Assembly (NCBI GenBank): GCA_944319795.1
Contig: CALUFA010000016.1
Location: 1-55,137, forward strand
Source of the DNA: an uncultured Prevotella sp.
Lineage (GTDB): Bacteria; Bacteroidota; Bacteroidia; Bacteroidales; Bacteroidaceae
Direction: 5' to 3'
DNA: 55,137 nucleotides
The notes below the pieces were generated by a model. It did not search any database. It worked only from the letters and a program-made list of their open reading frames with translations, and was not told where the DNA came from. The position numbers and the translations under genes were made by a program. Of the stretch, positions 1-9,611 are shown piece by piece (positions within the stretch are counted from its first letter, which is position 1; every line of letters starts with the position of its first letter).

Positions 1-2538
1 TTCTACGAGACTTACCTGCAAGACGCCGTCGACGCCAGCCGCATACTCGGCATTACGCTGACGCGCCGCAGCAACGGGGGGCAGAGCGGGGGGGCGCCCA
101 CGGAAATGGCCGGATTCCCCTACCACGCGCTCGACACCTACCTGCCCAAGCTGGTAAGGGCGGGCCGCCGCGTGGCCATCTGCGACCAGCTGGAAGACCC
201 GAAGCTGACCAAGAAGCTCGTTAAGCGCGGCATAACCGAATTAGTTACGCCCGGAGTGGCCATGACCGACAACGTGCTGAACTACAAGGAGAACAACTTC
301 CTCGCCGCAGTCAACTTCGGCCGGGCCGCATGCGGAGTGGCCTTCTTGGACATTTCCACGGGCGAGTTCCTCACCGGCGAAGGCTCTTACGACTACGTAG
401 AGAAGCTCTTGGTGAACTTCTCGCCCAAGGAGGTGCTCTATGAAAGGGGTAGGAGGGAGCAGTTCGAACGCCTCTTCGGCAACAAATACTTCACCTTCGA
501 GCTTGACGACTGGGTGTTCACCGAGCAGACCGCCGAGCAGAAGCTGCTCAGGCACTTCGGCGTGAAGTCGCTCAAGGGCTTCGGCGTAGACCACCTGCAC
601 AGCGGCATCACGGCCTCGGGCGCAGTGCTCGAGTACCTCGGGATGACCCAGCACACGCACATAGGCCACATCACTTCGCTGGCGCGCATCGACGAGGAGC
701 GCTACGTGCGCCTCGACCGCTTCACCATACGCTCGCTCGAGCTGCTAAGGCCCATGCAGGACGACGGCGCCGCGCTGCTTGACGTGCTCGACAAGACCGT
801 CACGCCGATGGGCGCGCGCCTGATGAAGCGCTGGATAGTGTTCCCCCTGCGCGACGCCAAGGCCGTAAACAACCGCCTGGACGTAGTTGAGAGCTTCTTC
901 CGCGAGCCGGAGTTGCGCACGGTGGTCGACGACCGCTTCCGCCGCGTGGGCGACTTAGAGCGCATAATATCAAAGGTGGCCGCGAGCCGCGTGTCGCCGC
1001 GCGAGGTGGTGCAGCTGCGCACCGCCCTCGAGGCCCTCGGCCCGGTAAAGGCCGCATGCCTCGGCTCTGGCAACGACGAGCTGCGCCGCATCGGCGAGAA
1101 CATAAGCCTATGCGACAGCCTGCGCGACCGCATCGGCCGCGAGGTGCGCGAGGATCCGCCCCAGCTCGTAAGCAAGGGCGGAGTGATAAGGGACGGCGTC
1201 AGCGCCGAGCTCGACGAGCTGAGGCAGATCTCGTCAGGCGGCAAGGAGTACCTGCTCAAGATACAGGAGCGCGAGACAGAGGCCACGGGCATAACGTCGC
1301 TCAAGATAGGTTACAACAACGTGTTCGGCTACTATCTCGAAGTGCGCAACACGTTCAAGGACAAGGTGCCCCAAGACTGGGTGCGCAAGCAGACGCTGGC
1401 ACAGGCCGAGCGCTACATAACGCAGGAACTCAAGGAGTACGAGGAGAAGATACTCGGAGCCGAGGACAAGATACTCGCCCTCGAGACGCGCCTCTTCAAC
1501 GAGCTTGTGCTCGCCATGCAGGAGTACATCCCGGCAATACAGGCCGACGCCGCGCTCGTAGCCAAGATCGACTGCCTGCTCTCGTTCGCCAAGGCCGCCG
1601 GGGAGCACCGTTACGTGCGCCCCGTGATAGAGCCCGACGAGACGGTGCTCGACATAAGGCAGGGCCGCCACCCCGTGATAGAGACCCAGCTGCCCGTAGG
1701 CGAGACGTACGTGCCCAACGACGTCTACCTTGACGACCGCCGCCAGCAGATAATGATAATCACCGGACCAAACATGGCCGGCAAGTCGGCCCTGCTGCGC
1801 CAGACGGCCCTCATAACGCTCATGGCACAGACGGGATGCTTCGTGCCGGCGGAGAGCGCGAGGGTGGGCTTGGTCGACAAGATTTTCACGCGCGTCGGCG
1901 CGTCAGACAACATCTCGTTGGGCGAGTCGACGTTCATGGTCGAGATGACCGAGGCCGCCAACATCCTCAACAACGTCACGCCGCGCTCGCTCGTGCTCTT
2001 CGACGAGCTCGGCCGCGGCACGTCGACCTACGACGGTATAAGCATAGCCTGGGCCATCGTGGAATACCTGCACGAGCACCCCAAGGCCGCCGCGCGCACG
2101 CTCTTCGCCACGCACTACCACGAGCTCAACGAGATGGAGAAGAACTTCAAGCGCATAAAGAACTACAACGTCAGCGTGCGCGAGGTGGACAACAAGGTCA
2201 TCTTCCTGCGCAAGCTCGAGCGCGGCGGCTCGGAGCACTCGTTCGGCATCCACGTAGCCCGCATAGCCGGCATGCCCAAGAGCATAGTGCGCCGCGCCGA
2301 AGCCATACTGAAGCAGCTCGAGGCCGACAACGCCCAAGTGGGCGCGGCGGGCAAGCCGTCGGCCGAGAAGATAAACAGCAGCCGCGACGGCATGCAGCTC
2401 AGCTTCTTCCAGTTAGACGACCCCGTGCTCTGCCAGGTGCGCGACGAGATACTCGGGCTCGACATCAACAACCTTACGCCCGTCGAGGCGCTCAACAAGC
2501 TCAACGAGATAAAGAAGATAGTAACGGGACGGGAGTGA
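1..2538 (+). CDS. mutS: DNA mismatch repair ATPase MutS, 5' end outside window
   Basis: MutS binds base mismatches and small loops and, using ATP, recruits MutL to start repair. The frame is open from base 1, with 845 codons visible. The first residues visible are FYE, the Phe-X-Glu mismatch-reading motif of domain I, so only the first few dozen residues are missing. Visible residues 589-596 are the Walker A motif GPNMAGKS, followed by the Walker B region [16 protein letters not shown] and the dimer and helix-turn-helix tail. Length and order fit the canonical MutS1 family, not MutS2. The acetyltransferase gene starts 20 bases after the stop, probably in the same transcript. The spacer carries the word AGTTAAGAATTAA, which recurs after dtd at 19.1 kb. 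Confidence 0.98.
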   Translation, partial: FYETYLQDAVDASRILGITLTRRSNGGQSGGAPTEMAGFPYHALDTYLPKLVRAGRRVAICDQLEDPKLTKKLVKRGITELVTPGVAMTDNVLNYKENNFLAAVNFGRAACGVAFLDISTGEFLTGEGSYDYVEKLLVNFSPKEVLYERGRREQFERLFGNKYFTFELDDWVFTEQTAEQKLLRHFGVKSLKGFGVDHLHSGITASGAVLEYLGMTQHTHIGHITSLARIDEERYVRLDRFTIRSLELLRPMQDDGAALLDVLDKTVTPMGARLMKRWIVFPLRDAKAVNNRLDVVESFFREPELRTVVDDRFRRVGDLERIISKVAASRVSPREVVQLRTALEALGPVKAACLGSGNDELRRIGENISLCDSLRDRIGREVREDPPQLVSKGGVIRDGVSAELDELRQISSGGKEYLLKIQERETEATGITSLKIGYNNVFGYYLEVRNTFKDKVPQDWVRKQTLAQAERYITQELKEYEEKILGAEDKILALETRLFNELVLAMQEYIPAIQADAALVAKIDCLLSFAKAAGEHRYVRPVIEPDETVLDIRQGRHPVIETQLPVGETYVPNDVYLDDRRQQIMIITGPNMAGKSALLRQTALITLMAQTGCFVPAESARVGLVDKIFTRVGASDNISLGESTFMVEMTEAANILNNVTPRSLVLFDELGRGTSTYDGISIAWAIVEYLHEHPKAAARTLFATHYHELNEMEKNFKRIKNYNVSVREVDNKVIFLRKLERGGSEHSFGIHVARIAGMPKSIVRRAEAILKQLEADNAQVGAAGKPSAEKINSSRDGMQLSFFQLDDPVLCQVRDEILGLDINNLTPVEALNKLNEIKKIVTGRE

Positions 2539-2558
2539 AGAGTTAAGAATTAAATGTT

Positions 2559-3047
2559 ATGCTGTATAGAAAACTAAAGTCAAGCGACATACCGCAGATA
2601 ACCGAACTGTACAACTGGTACATCGTGAACGGCGTGGAGAGCTTCGAGACCGAGCCCCTGACCGGGGAGCAGATGCGCCGCCGCGCCGAAGCCATAGCCG
2701 CCGAATATCCTTATTACGTGGCCGAGGACGAAGGGGGCAGGGTAGCGGGCTACTGCTACGCCCACCCGTGGAAGGAGCGCGCCGCCTACTCGCACACCCT
2801 CGAGACTACGATCTACCTCGACCCTGCCTTCAAGCGCTCGGGCACGGGCACGGCCCTGATGCGCCTGCTCATTGCCGACTGCCGCCGCCTCGGCTGCAAG
2901 GCCCTCATAGCCTGCATCACGGGCGACAACGCGGCGAGCATAGCCTTCCACCGCAAGCTCGGCTTCGAGCAAGCCTCGCTCTTCCGCAGCGTAGGCTACA
3001 AGCACGGACGCTGGCTCGACGTGGTTGACATGGAAATGATGCTTTGA
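2559..3047 (+). CDS. GNAT N-acetyltransferase, phosphinothricin acetyltransferase-like
   Basis: This 162-residue protein is a single GNAT domain that would transfer an acetyl group from acetyl-CoA to an amine. The N-terminal pattern (IxELYNWYIVNGVESFET) and the late GFEQASLFRSVGYKHGRWLDVV block are those of the phosphinothricin/methionine-derivative acetyltransferase subfamily (Pat, YncA/MnaT). The acetyl-CoA loop is KRSGTGTALM near residues 90-100, a variant of R/QxxGxG/A. The real substrate cannot be read from sequence. It lies 20 bases after mutS and converges on lgt across a repeated-word palindrome. Confidence 0.9.
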   Translation: MLYRKLKSSDIPQITELYNWYIVNGVESFETEPLTGEQMRRRAEAIAAEYPYYVAEDEGGRVAGYCYAHPWKERAAYSHTLETTIYLDPAFKRSGTGTALMRLLIADCRRLGCKALIACITGDNAASIAFHRKLGFEQASLFRSVGYKHGRWLDVVDMEMML

Positions 3048-3161
3048 AAGGGTGAAAAGGTGAAAAGGTGAAAAGGTGAAAAGGTGAAAGGGTGAGAATC
3101 TCATAACAAATAAGGATTTAGTTTTCACCTTTTCACCTTTTCACCTTTTCACCTTTTCACC
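3046..3161. repeat. Repeated-word palindrome (GGTGAAAA) between convergent genes
   Basis: The left part (3046-3094) is a run of GGTGAAAA units; the right part (3121-3161) is their inverse complement (TTCACCTTTT units), with about 26 bases between. It begins at the stop codon of the acetyltransferase gene. The last codons and stop of lgt (GAG GTG AAA AGG TGA) lie inside the right arm. It could fold into a strong hairpin in either transcript and act as a two-way terminator. The same word reappears at 22.5 kb. Confidence 0.85.
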
Positions 3162-4006
3162 TCTCCTCCCAACTTCCTTATCAGCTTGGGGCATGTCATG
3201 CATACTATGCCGAGGGCGATGAATGGCAGGCTGAGCAGCTGGCCCATGTTGAGCGTCATGGATGCCTCGAAGGCTTCCTGTATGTCCTTGGTGAACTCGA
3301 TGAAGAACCGGGCGGTGAATATCAGCGTGATGCAGAGGCCGAAGAAGAAGCCCGTGCCCACGCGCTCGGGGCGGCGCTTGTACAGGTGCCAGCCGATGAA
3401 GAAGAACGCGGCGTAGGCTATGGCTTCGTAGAGCTGGCCGGGGTGGCGCGGAAGCATGTCGACCCTCTCGAAGATGAAAGCCCAGGGCACGTCGGTAGGC
3501 TTGCCTATTATCTCAGAGTTCATCAGGTTGCCTATGCGTATGAGGCAGGCCGTCGAGGGCGTGGCTATGGCCACGTTGTCCAATACGCGCCAGAGGTTCA
3601 CCTTAGTGTGGCGCACGTAGAGCCAAAGGGCTATTATCAGTCCGATGGTGCCGCCGTGGCTGGCTAATCCCTCGTAGCCCGTGAACCGCCACGAGCCGTC
3701 GGCCGTGAAGCGTATGGGCAGGAACATCTCTACGGCGTGGCGCCACGAGGACAGGAAGTAGTCGGGCTCGTAGAACAGGCAGTGGCCCAAGCGCGAGCCT
3801 ATCAGTATGCCAATGAAGCAGTAGATGAACAGCGGGTCGAACAGTTCGGGCCGTATGCCCTGCTGCCGGTAGAGCTTCCTTACTATGAGGTAGGCGGCCA
3901 AAAGGCCGAACAGCCAGCACAGCGAGTACCAGCGGAACGTGAATCCGCCTATGCCGAACGCCACGAGGTCGGGGTTCCAGTGGATGTATAGTAATTCAAG
4001 ATTCAT
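3149..4006 (-). CDS. lgt: Prolipoprotein diacylglyceryl transferase Lgt
   Basis: Lgt transfers a diacylglyceryl group from phosphatidylglycerol to the cysteine of prolipoproteins in the inner membrane, the first step in maturing lipoproteins such as those encoded at 37-45 kb. The 285-residue protein has about seven hydrophobic segments. Family motifs are visible in order: [12 protein letters not shown] near residue 70, [10 protein letters not shown] near 115, [21 protein letters not shown] near 157 (containing the signature arginine and asparagine), and RHPGQLYEA near 187. The last four residues and the stop are encoded by the GGTGAAAAGG word of the adjacent palindrome, so the C-terminus seems to have been shaped by the repeat. 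Confidence 0.97.
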   Translation of the reverse strand: MNLELLYIHWNPDLVAFGIGGFTFRWYSLCWLFGLLAAYLIVRKLYRQQGIRPELFDPLFIYCFIGILIGSRLGHCLFYEPDYFLSSWRHAVEMFLPIRFTADGSWRFTGYEGLASHGGTIGLIIALWLYVRHTKVNLWRVLDNVAIATPSTACLIRIGNLMNSEIIGKPTDVPWAFIFERVDMLPRHPGQLYEAIAYAAFFFIGWHLYKRRPERVGTGFFFGLCITLIFTARFFIEFTKDIQEAFEASMTLNMGQLLSLPFIALGIVCMTCPKLIRKLGGEVKR

Positions 4007-4297
4007 AATTCACCTTTTTTAATGCATAATTCATAATGCATAATTCATAATTTTTAATGCATAATGCACAATGCATAATGCATAATCGGGCTGCGCGCTT
4101 TTAAATTCATAATTCATATTCACAATTAGGTTGGCCGGCTTTGATGAACGGGTCGCATCCAACCCAATTATGCATTCTGCATTAAAAAATTATGCATTGT
4201 GCATTGTGCATTCTGCATTAAAAAATTATGCATTGTGCATTATGCATTCTGCATTAAAAAATTATGCATTGTGCATTATGAATTATGCATTAAAAAA
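4007..4297. repeat. Low-complexity word array (AATGCATAATTCATAATG) between ychF and lgt
   Basis: The gap holds AT-rich words based on TTATGCATT, AATTCATAA and TAAAAAATTATGCATTGTGC, first in one orientation (about 4010-4090) and then in the other (about 4165-4297), so the two halves can pair. Around 4085-4165 is a non-repeated centre. The same kind of word fills the sdhC-sdhA spacer at 25.96 kb. I see no promoter or gene here; short open frames across it are artefacts of the repeat. Confidence 0.85.
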
Positions 4298-5398
4298 TTA
4301 CACGTTAAACCTGAAGTGCATTATGTCGCCGTCCTGCACGACGTAGTCCTTGCCCTCGATGCCGAGCTTGCCGGCCTCGCGCACGGCGGCCTCAGAGCCG
4401 TATTTTATGTAGTCGTCGTACTTTATCACCTCGGCGCGTATGAAGCCCTTCTCGAAGTCGGTGTGTATCACGCCGGCGCACTGCGGGGCCTTCCAGCCCT
4501 TCTTGTACGTCCACGCCTTCACCTCCATCTCGCCGGCCGTGATGAACGTCTCGAGGTTCAGCAGCGCGTATGCCTTCTTGATAAGGCGGTTCACGCCGCT
4601 CTCCTCCAAGCCTAATTCGTCGAGGAACATCTTCTTGTCCTCGTAGCTCTCGAACCCGGCTATGTCCTCCTCGGTCTTGGCGGCTATCACCATTGCCTCG
4701 GCGCCCTCCTCGCGCGCTATCTCCTCTATGCGGCGGCTGTAGCCGTTGCCCGTCTTGGCCGAAGCCTCGTCGACGTTGCACACGTAGAGCACGGGCTTGG
4801 CCGTCAGCAGGAACAGGTTGCGCGCCGCCTCCTGCTCCTCCTTGCTCTCGAAGCTGACTACGCGCGCGTTACGGCCCTGCTCCAGCACTTCCTTGTAAGC
4901 CTCGAGCACGCCGACCTCCACCTTGGCCTCCTTGTTGCCGGCCGCGGCCACCTTCTGCTGCTTGGCCAGCCGGCCCTCGATTGTCTCGAGGTCCTTCAGC
5001 TGCAGCTCGGTGTCGATTATCTCCTTGTCGCGCACGGGGTCTATCGAGCCGTCAACGTGCGTTATGTTGTCGTCGTCGAAGCAGCGCAGTACGTGTATTA
5101 TCGCGTCGGTCTCGCGTATGTTGCCGAGGAACTTGTTGCCCAGTCCCTCGCCCTTCGAGGCGCCCTTCACTAATCCGGCGATGTCCACTATCTCGCACGT
5201 TGCCGGCACGATGCGCCCCGGGTGAACTATCTCGGCCAGGCGCGTCAGCCGCTCGTCGGGCACGGTTATCATGCCCACGTTGGGCTCGATGGTGCAGAAA
5301 GGGAAGTTGGCCGCCTGCGCCTTGGCGCTCGACAGGCAGTTGAAAAGCGTGGACTTGCCCACGTTGGGCAACCCCACAATACCACATTTTAATGACAT
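4298..5398 (-). CDS. ychF: Redox-regulated ATPase YchF (OLA1 family)
   Basis: YchF is a universally conserved Obg-like P-loop protein that associates with ribosomes and prefers ATP. The 366-residue protein starts MSLKCGIVGLPNVGKST (G1 loop GLPNVGKS). The usual G4 motif NKxD is replaced by NVDE in VLYVCNVDEAS, as expected for the ATP-specific subfamily. A coiled-coil insertion (about 130-200) and a C-terminal TGS domain (about 280-366, ending GDIMHFRFNV) are present. A consensus promoter lies at 5441-5471 and its leader contains the perfect palindrome TATAAACGTTTATA. Confidence 0.97.
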   Translation of the reverse strand: MSLKCGIVGLPNVGKSTLFNCLSSAKAQAANFPFCTIEPNVGMITVPDERLTRLAEIVHPGRIVPATCEIVDIAGLVKGASKGEGLGNKFLGNIRETDAIIHVLRCFDDDNITHVDGSIDPVRDKEIIDTELQLKDLETIEGRLAKQQKVAAAGNKEAKVEVGVLEAYKEVLEQGRNARVVSFESKEEQEAARNLFLLTAKPVLYVCNVDEASAKTGNGYSRRIEEIAREEGAEAMVIAAKTEEDIAGFESYEDKKMFLDELGLEESGVNRLIKKAYALLNLETFITAGEMEVKAWTYKKGWKAPQCAGVIHTDFEKGFIRAEVIKYDDYIKYGSEAAVREAGKLGIEGKDYVVQDGDIMHFRFNV

Positions 5399-5410
5399 GT
5401 CTTATTCTTG

Positions 5411-5424
5411 TATAAACGTTTATA
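5411..5424. promoter_or_regulatory. Perfect 14-base palindrome in the ychF leader
   Basis: TATAAACGTTTATA lies in the predicted 5' leader of ychF, between the transcription start (about 5434) and the ATG. It may be an operator or a small RNA hairpin; no regulator can be assigned. Confidence 0.4.
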
Positions 5425-5440
5425 TTCCTTGTTCAAGGTG

Positions 5441-5471
5441 CAAAGGTAATGCAAGTTGCGAGAAAAGCAAA
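5441..5471 (-). promoter_or_regulatory. Bacteroidetes consensus promoter of ychF
   Basis: On the minus strand, TTTG at 5468-5471 is followed after exactly 19 bases by TACCTTTG at 5441-5448, matching the Bacteroidetes primary promoter (-33 TTTG, -7 TAnnTTTG). The start would be near 5434, giving a leader of about 36 bases. The -33 element sits in one arm of the hairpin 5462-5510, the same arrangement as in the repeated cassette at 46.8-48.0 kb. Confidence 0.8.
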
Positions 5472-5510
5472 ATAAAAGCGTGTGAAACAAGACTTTTTAT
5501 TTTGCTTTTC
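5462..5510. repeat. 16-base inverted repeat upstream of ychF
   Basis: The arms GAAAAGCAAAATAAAA (5462-5477) and its exact inverse complement (5495-5510) enclose a 17-base loop. It lies between the end of the methyltransferase gene and the ychF promoter, and may end the restriction-modification transcript as well as carry the ychF -33 box. The arm sequence resembles the hairpin of the cassette at 46.8-48.0 kb. Confidence 0.8.
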
Positions 5511-5538
5511 CGGGACGTTTCCCAATGTGCTGCCGGCC

Positions 5539-6429
5539 TTATTTCGAGATTGTCGGAAGCTGGTTTTGTATGGTTTTATTGCTAATGAATGCGAGATGCC
5601 TGTCTTGTAGGTCGGGATTGGCATTTTTGAAGAAGCCGTGGGCGGTTTTGTGCTTTTCAAGCCTTATCCGTGCGAGTTCGCAGTACTCCTCGCTTATGTC
5701 GATTCCGATATAGTTTCTTTTAAGTTCGTATGCGGCCACGCACGTAGTGCCTGAGCCGCACATCGGGTCGAGCACTACGTCGCCTTCGTTTGTCCATGAG
5801 TATATATGGTCGTAAGCTAATTGGAACGGGAATGGGGCCGGATGGCCTTTGGCTTCTTGGTCAACGGCTTTTTTGCCGACGACGTATTCCCAGACGTTTC
5901 CCTTCTGTTTCTTGTCCTTTACGGGATTGGCGAGTTTCCCGCGTGTCTGTTCTCCTTTCGAGTAGTTCTTATAAGTCGTCCCCTTCAACTCAAGCCCTGC
6001 ATGTTCGCATGGGACCATTATCGGGTTGTGTGTCTTTACCGTTCCTTTCGCGAAAACGAACATGTATTCAAAGACGTTGGTGTAACGCTTCCTGTAAATT
6101 TGGGGGACGGGATTCGTTTTCCGGAAAATCATCGTATCGTGCAGTTTGAATCCGCATTCGACGAATTTCAGGGCCTGTTTGAACGACGTGCAGGTTTCCG
6201 AACCGTTGATTGTGGCGTCGGAGACGATCCAAACAACTATTCCTCCCGGTTTCGTGACGTTGTAAAGCAGCTTGGCGATTTCGTCGAACTGGAATGAATA
6301 TCCTTTGTAGACGCGCAGGTTGTCATAAGGCGGTGAGGTTACGGTCAGGTCTATGGAGTTTTCGGGCAGGTCGGCCAATATGTCGACGCAGTTGCCGTTG
6401 ATGATTTTATCTATGCAATCAATGCCCAT
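5539..6429 (-). CDS. Type II DNA methyltransferase, beta class
   Basis: This 296-residue protein is an S-adenosylmethionine-dependent DNA methylase of the N4-cytosine/N6-adenine family. The catalytic motif IV (TSPPYDNLR, about residues 32-40) precedes the cofactor motif I (DPMCGSGTT, about 222-230), the order that defines the beta class. SPPY is usual for N4-cytosine enzymes but also occurs in some N6-adenine ones, so the modified base is open. It should protect the host from the nuclease encoded just upstream, whose last 11 bases overlap this start. Both genes are visibly richer in A+T than their neighbours, which suggests horizontal acquisition. Confidence 0.93.
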   Translation of the reverse strand: MGIDCIDKIINGNCVDILADLPENSIDLTVTSPPYDNLRVYKGYSFQFDEIAKLLYNVTKPGGIVVWIVSDATINGSETCTSFKQALKFVECGFKLHDTMIFRKTNPVPQIYRKRYTNVFEYMFVFAKGTVKTHNPIMVPCEHAGLELKGTTYKNYSKGEQTRGKLANPVKDKKQKGNVWEYVVGKKAVDQEAKGHPAPFPFQLAYDHIYSWTNEGDVVLDPMCGSGTTCVAAYELKRNYIGIDISEEYCELARIRLEKHKTAHGFFKNANPDLQDRHLAFISNKTIQNQLPTISK

Positions 6430-7300
6430 TTGAGATTTTCTTTATGAAGTTTTGGATTGTCCGTATCTTTGAGTCTAATTTCATCCTTGAAAGCAGCTCG
6501 TCTATGGCTTCGTCCCTGCCGAGCTGCCTTACACGTTCGATTTCGTCCTCGTAGTAAGATATTTCGTTGCGTCCGCGCCCGCACAGTATCGCCTTGGCGT
6601 CTGAAAAATAAGAGTCGGATTTTTCTTTTGTAATACCGATGATGCCGCGTAGGTTATTGTCTTGTTCCGTCAGGAAACAGTTTTTCTGTTCCGGTACGGT
6701 GACGTTTGCGCCTATTATTTCCGATTGGTTCCAAACGTCTTTCAGGCTTTTTGCGGCAGTTTCGCGTATGTTTTCATTCAGCATTACGTACAGCCACTCC
6801 CAACTGAAGAGCATTACGTTGCCGTTCAATGCTTCCTTGTATATTTGTGATGTCTTGGTGGGATACTGGAAGTACGGACAGACAAGCACCGAGAAATCGT
6901 TGTCGCCGCGCCATTTTGCCATCGAGTCGACCTTGAAGTCTTTGGCGTTTTTCGCAGTCCTGCTCAGCCTGAACACTTTAGCGTCGCCCACTAACGAATA
7001 TCCGTGATACTTGCTCCTGGCTATTATGTCGGCCGAGTCGGCCCTTTCACGCAGCACTCCTACTTCGAGGTTCATGCATTCCAATGCTTTTGCGAAGAGA
7101 ATGTCGGATGTCTTTGAGTAAAGTTTTTCCTCGGAAGAGTCGTGGGCTATGTCTTCCGGAATGACGCTTATCTCGTTTATCAGGTGTATTATTTCGCTTC
7201 TGTCCAACGCAAAAACGGCTTCTTGCATTTTCATTGAGGCGTTGATGAAATCGTCATCCTTATATGTTTTGATTTGTTGTCTCAGGTACTGAAAGTCCAT
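6419..7300 (-). CDS. HindIII-family type II restriction endonuclease
   Basis: The protein matches the R.HindIII family as I recall it over nearly its whole length, including ERADSADIIARSKYHGYSLV and the catalytic block GDAKVFRLSRTAKNAKDFKV (Asp-X-Lys of the PD-(D/E)XK fold), then PYFQYPTKTSQIYKEAL and the end IRTIQNFIKKI. HindIII cuts A^AGCTT, so this enzyme may share that site, which is inference. I chose the start at 7300 (MDFQYL, 293 residues) because it aligns with the HindIII N-terminus and leaves a leader after the -7 box at 7332-7339; an ATG at 7327 would add nine residues. The gene precedes and overlaps its methyltransferase. Confidence 0.9.
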   Translation of the reverse strand: MDFQYLRQQIKTYKDDDFINASMKMQEAVFALDRSEIIHLINEISVIPEDIAHDSSEEKLYSKTSDILFAKALECMNLEVGVLRERADSADIIARSKYHGYSLVGDAKVFRLSRTAKNAKDFKVDSMAKWRGDNDFSVLVCPYFQYPTKTSQIYKEALNGNVMLFSWEWLYVMLNENIRETAAKSLKDVWNQSEIIGANVTVPEQKNCFLTEQDNNLRGIIGITKEKSDSYFSDAKAILCGRGRNEISYYEDEIERVRQLGRDEAIDELLSRMKLDSKIRTIQNFIKKISNGH

Positions 7301-7331
7301 AGCTGATTTTAGTTTTGGCAAATCCATGTTG

Positions 7332-7339
7332 CAAAAATA
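7332..7339 (-). promoter_or_regulatory. -7 box of the restriction-modification operon
   Basis: The minus strand reads TATTTTTG (TAnnTTTG). No clear TTTG is found 19 bases upstream, so the promoter is weak by sequence. A start near 7325 would make the ATG at 7327 leaderless and favours the start at 7300. Confidence 0.5.
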
Positions 7340-7748
7340 ATAAAAAAAGCGTTGTTATAACGCGTCAGGTTGGTAAATCGGCCAAAAATTTTTATGCCAT
7401 CGTATTGCGTTGAAGTAGCGGTGTTTTGCCATTTGGGTTCGCGGCATTACTGTTTTTTTGAATGTTGCGGTTTTCGGCCTTGCCGGAGGCCGTCTCCGGC
7501 ACGACAAAAGGCCGTATTCCGCAGGCCGGAAGGCGGCATTTTGTAACATGTTGGCCGTCAGGCCGTTGCGCGGCCGGCTGCCGGCCTGATTAGTACCATT
7601 GGCCTGATAAGACTGGCCAGCCCGATGAATATTGCGCAAAATTATTTAATTCTATAAAAAATAATGTTAAACCGTTGTTACTTTTATACACTCAATCCGT
7701 CATATAGGCAAAATAACGTAATCTTTATAAATTTTAATCAGCATAATC
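7340..7748. other. Intergenic region between the R-M operon and the lyase gene
   Basis: No gene is supported. It holds GC-rich imperfect dyads around 7480-7560 (GGAGGCCGTCTCC, GGCCGGAAGGC) and a stretch of the GGCCTGAT/CTGATTAG word at about 7588-7625. From about 7630 it becomes AT-rich and should contain the lyase promoter; TACTTTTA near 7679 is a one-mismatch -7 box without a clear -33 partner. Confidence 0.5.
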
Positions 7749-9488
7749 ATGAACAAGAAAGCATTGGCAATTGTGGCTCTTGCAATGGGCATAGGGTCGC
7801 AGTCTGCAATGGCGCAGTACCCCGAGCTTACGCCCGAGGGAAAGGCCAAGATCGACTCGCTGACGAAGGTCTGGACGGCTCATTCGGACTCTGCGTGGGC
7901 GGTAGCGTTCCCAATCGTTAAGAAGGAGGCAATGGAAGGCCGTCCCTACGTGCCCTGGGCATGGCGCCCGTATGACCTCAAGCAGGCCAAGATACCCGCA
8001 TTCCCGGGCGCCGAGGGCGGCGGCATGTACACGCAGGGCGGACGCGGCGGCAAGGTGCTCGTCGTTACCAACCTCAACGACTCGGGCCCCGGCTCGTTCC
8101 GCTGGGCCTGCGAGCAGGGCGGCGCGCGCATCATCGTGTTCAACGTCAGCGGCATAATCTGGCTCGAGACGCCCATCATCCTGCGCGCTCCCTACGTTAC
8201 GATAGCCGGACAGACGGCTCCCGGCGACGGCGTTTGCATAGCCGGACAGTCGTTCCAGGTGAACACGCACGACGTAATCGTGCGCCACATGCGCTTCCGC
8301 CGCGGCTCGACCAACGTTTGGTACCGCGAGGACTCGTTCGGCGGCAACCCCGTGGGCAACATCATGATAGACCACTGCTCGTGCGAGTGGGGACTTGACG
8401 AGAACATCTCCTTCTACCGCCACATGTTCGACATGGGCGACGGCAAGCCCTCGCGCAAGGAGCCTACCGTGAACGTAACCATACAGAACACAATCTCGGC
8501 CAAGGGCCTCGACACGTACAACCACGCATTCGGCTCTACCATCGGCGGCGAGAACACATCGTTCATGCGCAACCTCTGGGCCGACAACACGGGCCGCAAC
8601 CCGTCGATAGGGTGGGGCGGAGTGTTCAACTTCGTAAACAACGTTATCTACAACTGGGTTCACCGCACGGCCGACGGAGGCGAGTTCTCGACGATGAGCA
8701 ACTTCATCAACAACTACTACAAGCCCGGACCTTTGACTCCGAAAGACTCGCCCGTGGGCTACCGCATCGTCAAGTCGGAGAGCCGCAGCCAGAAGCTGTT
8801 CCCCTACGCCCAGTACGGCCGCGTGTTCGCGCAGGGCAACATCATGGAGGGCAACGAGCGAGTGACTAAGGACAACTGGGACGGCGGCATACAGATAGCC
8901 GACAAGGACGGCGAGATAAGCGCCGACGAGAAGGCCCTCATGAAGAGCAACGAGCCGTTCGAGATGCCCCACATGACGATACTCCCCTCTGACAAGACGT
9001 TCGACTACGTGCTCGAGAACGTGGGCGCTATGCTCCCCACCCGCGACATCGTTGACCAGCGCATCATCGAGGAGGTGCGCACGGGCAAGGCTTACTACGT
9101 AGACAAGCTGCCCAAGGACAACCCCTACGGCGACCACTGGGGCATGCGCGACCGCTCGAAGAACGAGGACGGCCTCTTCAAGTACCGCCGACTGCCTAAG
9201 GACTCTTACAAGTACGGCATCATAACCGACCCGCGCCAGATGGGCGGATACCCCGAGTACAAGGGCGAACCGCGCGTTGACACCGACGGCGACGGCATGC
9301 CCGACGACTGGGAGATAGCAGCAGGGCTCAACCCCAACGACCCCTCTGACGCCAACGGCGACTGCACGGGCGACGGCTACACCAACATCGAGAAGTACAT
9401 CAACGGCATCAGCACCAAGGTTAAGGTTGACTGGACCGACCTTAACAACAACTACGACACGCTGGCCGGGCGCAAGAGCCTGTATTGA
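7749..9488 (+). CDS. Secreted pectate lyase-like protein (PL1 type)
   Basis: The 579-residue protein begins with a signal peptide (MNKKALAIVALAMGIGSQSAMA) and would be exported. From about residue 78 (AFPGAEGGGMYTQGGRGGKV) it has the pattern of the right-handed beta-helix pectate lyases of family PL1: GSFRWACEQ, IVFNVSGIIWL, the stacked-strand region IAGQTAPGDGV, and HDVIVRHMRFRRG. Such enzymes cleave polygalacturonate by beta-elimination with Ca2+. The C-terminus has a thrombospondin-3/dockerin-like calcium segment (DTDGDGMPDDWEIAAGLNPN, then DANGDCTGDGYTN). No SusCD pair is adjacent, so it is an isolated enzyme here. The substrate is inferred. Confidence 0.88.
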   Translation: MNKKALAIVALAMGIGSQSAMAQYPELTPEGKAKIDSLTKVWTAHSDSAWAVAFPIVKKEAMEGRPYVPWAWRPYDLKQAKIPAFPGAEGGGMYTQGGRGGKVLVVTNLNDSGPGSFRWACEQGGARIIVFNVSGIIWLETPIILRAPYVTIAGQTAPGDGVCIAGQSFQVNTHDVIVRHMRFRRGSTNVWYREDSFGGNPVGNIMIDHCSCEWGLDENISFYRHMFDMGDGKPSRKEPTVNVTIQNTISAKGLDTYNHAFGSTIGGENTSFMRNLWADNTGRNPSIGWGGVFNFVNNVIYNWVHRTADGGEFSTMSNFINNYYKPGPLTPKDSPVGYRIVKSESRSQKLFPYAQYGRVFAQGNIMEGNERVTKDNWDGGIQIADKDGEISADEKALMKSNEPFEMPHMTILPSDKTFDYVLENVGAMLPTRDIVDQRIIEEVRTGKAYYVDKLPKDNPYGDHWGMRDRSKNEDGLFKYRRLPKDSYKYGIITDPRQMGGYPEYKGEPRVDTDGDGMPDDWEIAAGLNPNDPSDANGDCTGDGYTNIEKYINGISTKVKVDWTDLNNNYDTLAGRKSLY

Positions 9489-9499
9489 TTCTTTTTTGA

Positions 9500-9611
9500 T
9501 AAGTAGTAAAGGAGAAAAGGAGTAGAGGAGTAAAGTAGATATGTCTTGCTCATAGTAAGCAACAAAGCATATCTACTTTACTCCTCTACTCCTTTTCTCC
9601 TTTACTACTTA
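9500..9611. terminator. Perfect 44-base palindrome between convergent genes
   Basis: Bases 9500-9543 are the exact inverse complement of 9568-9611, with a 24-base loop that itself contains TTGCT...AGCAA. The word AAAGGAG/AGTAGAGG builds the arm. The right arm includes the stop codon of the PAS gene; the lyase stop is 12 bases upstream of the left arm. It could terminate both transcripts. Perfection over 44 bases is far beyond what a terminator needs. Confidence 0.85.

Noticed and set aside
4131-4615. Plus-strand open frames across the AATGCAT words and the end of ychF
   Set aside because: The translations are repeated peptides (HSALKNYALCI) produced by the intergenic words, then antisense to ychF.
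7355-7639. 94-codon minus-strand frame upstream of the lyase gene
   Set aside because: It has a composition without family pattern, lies over GC-rich dyads and would occupy the lyase promoter region.
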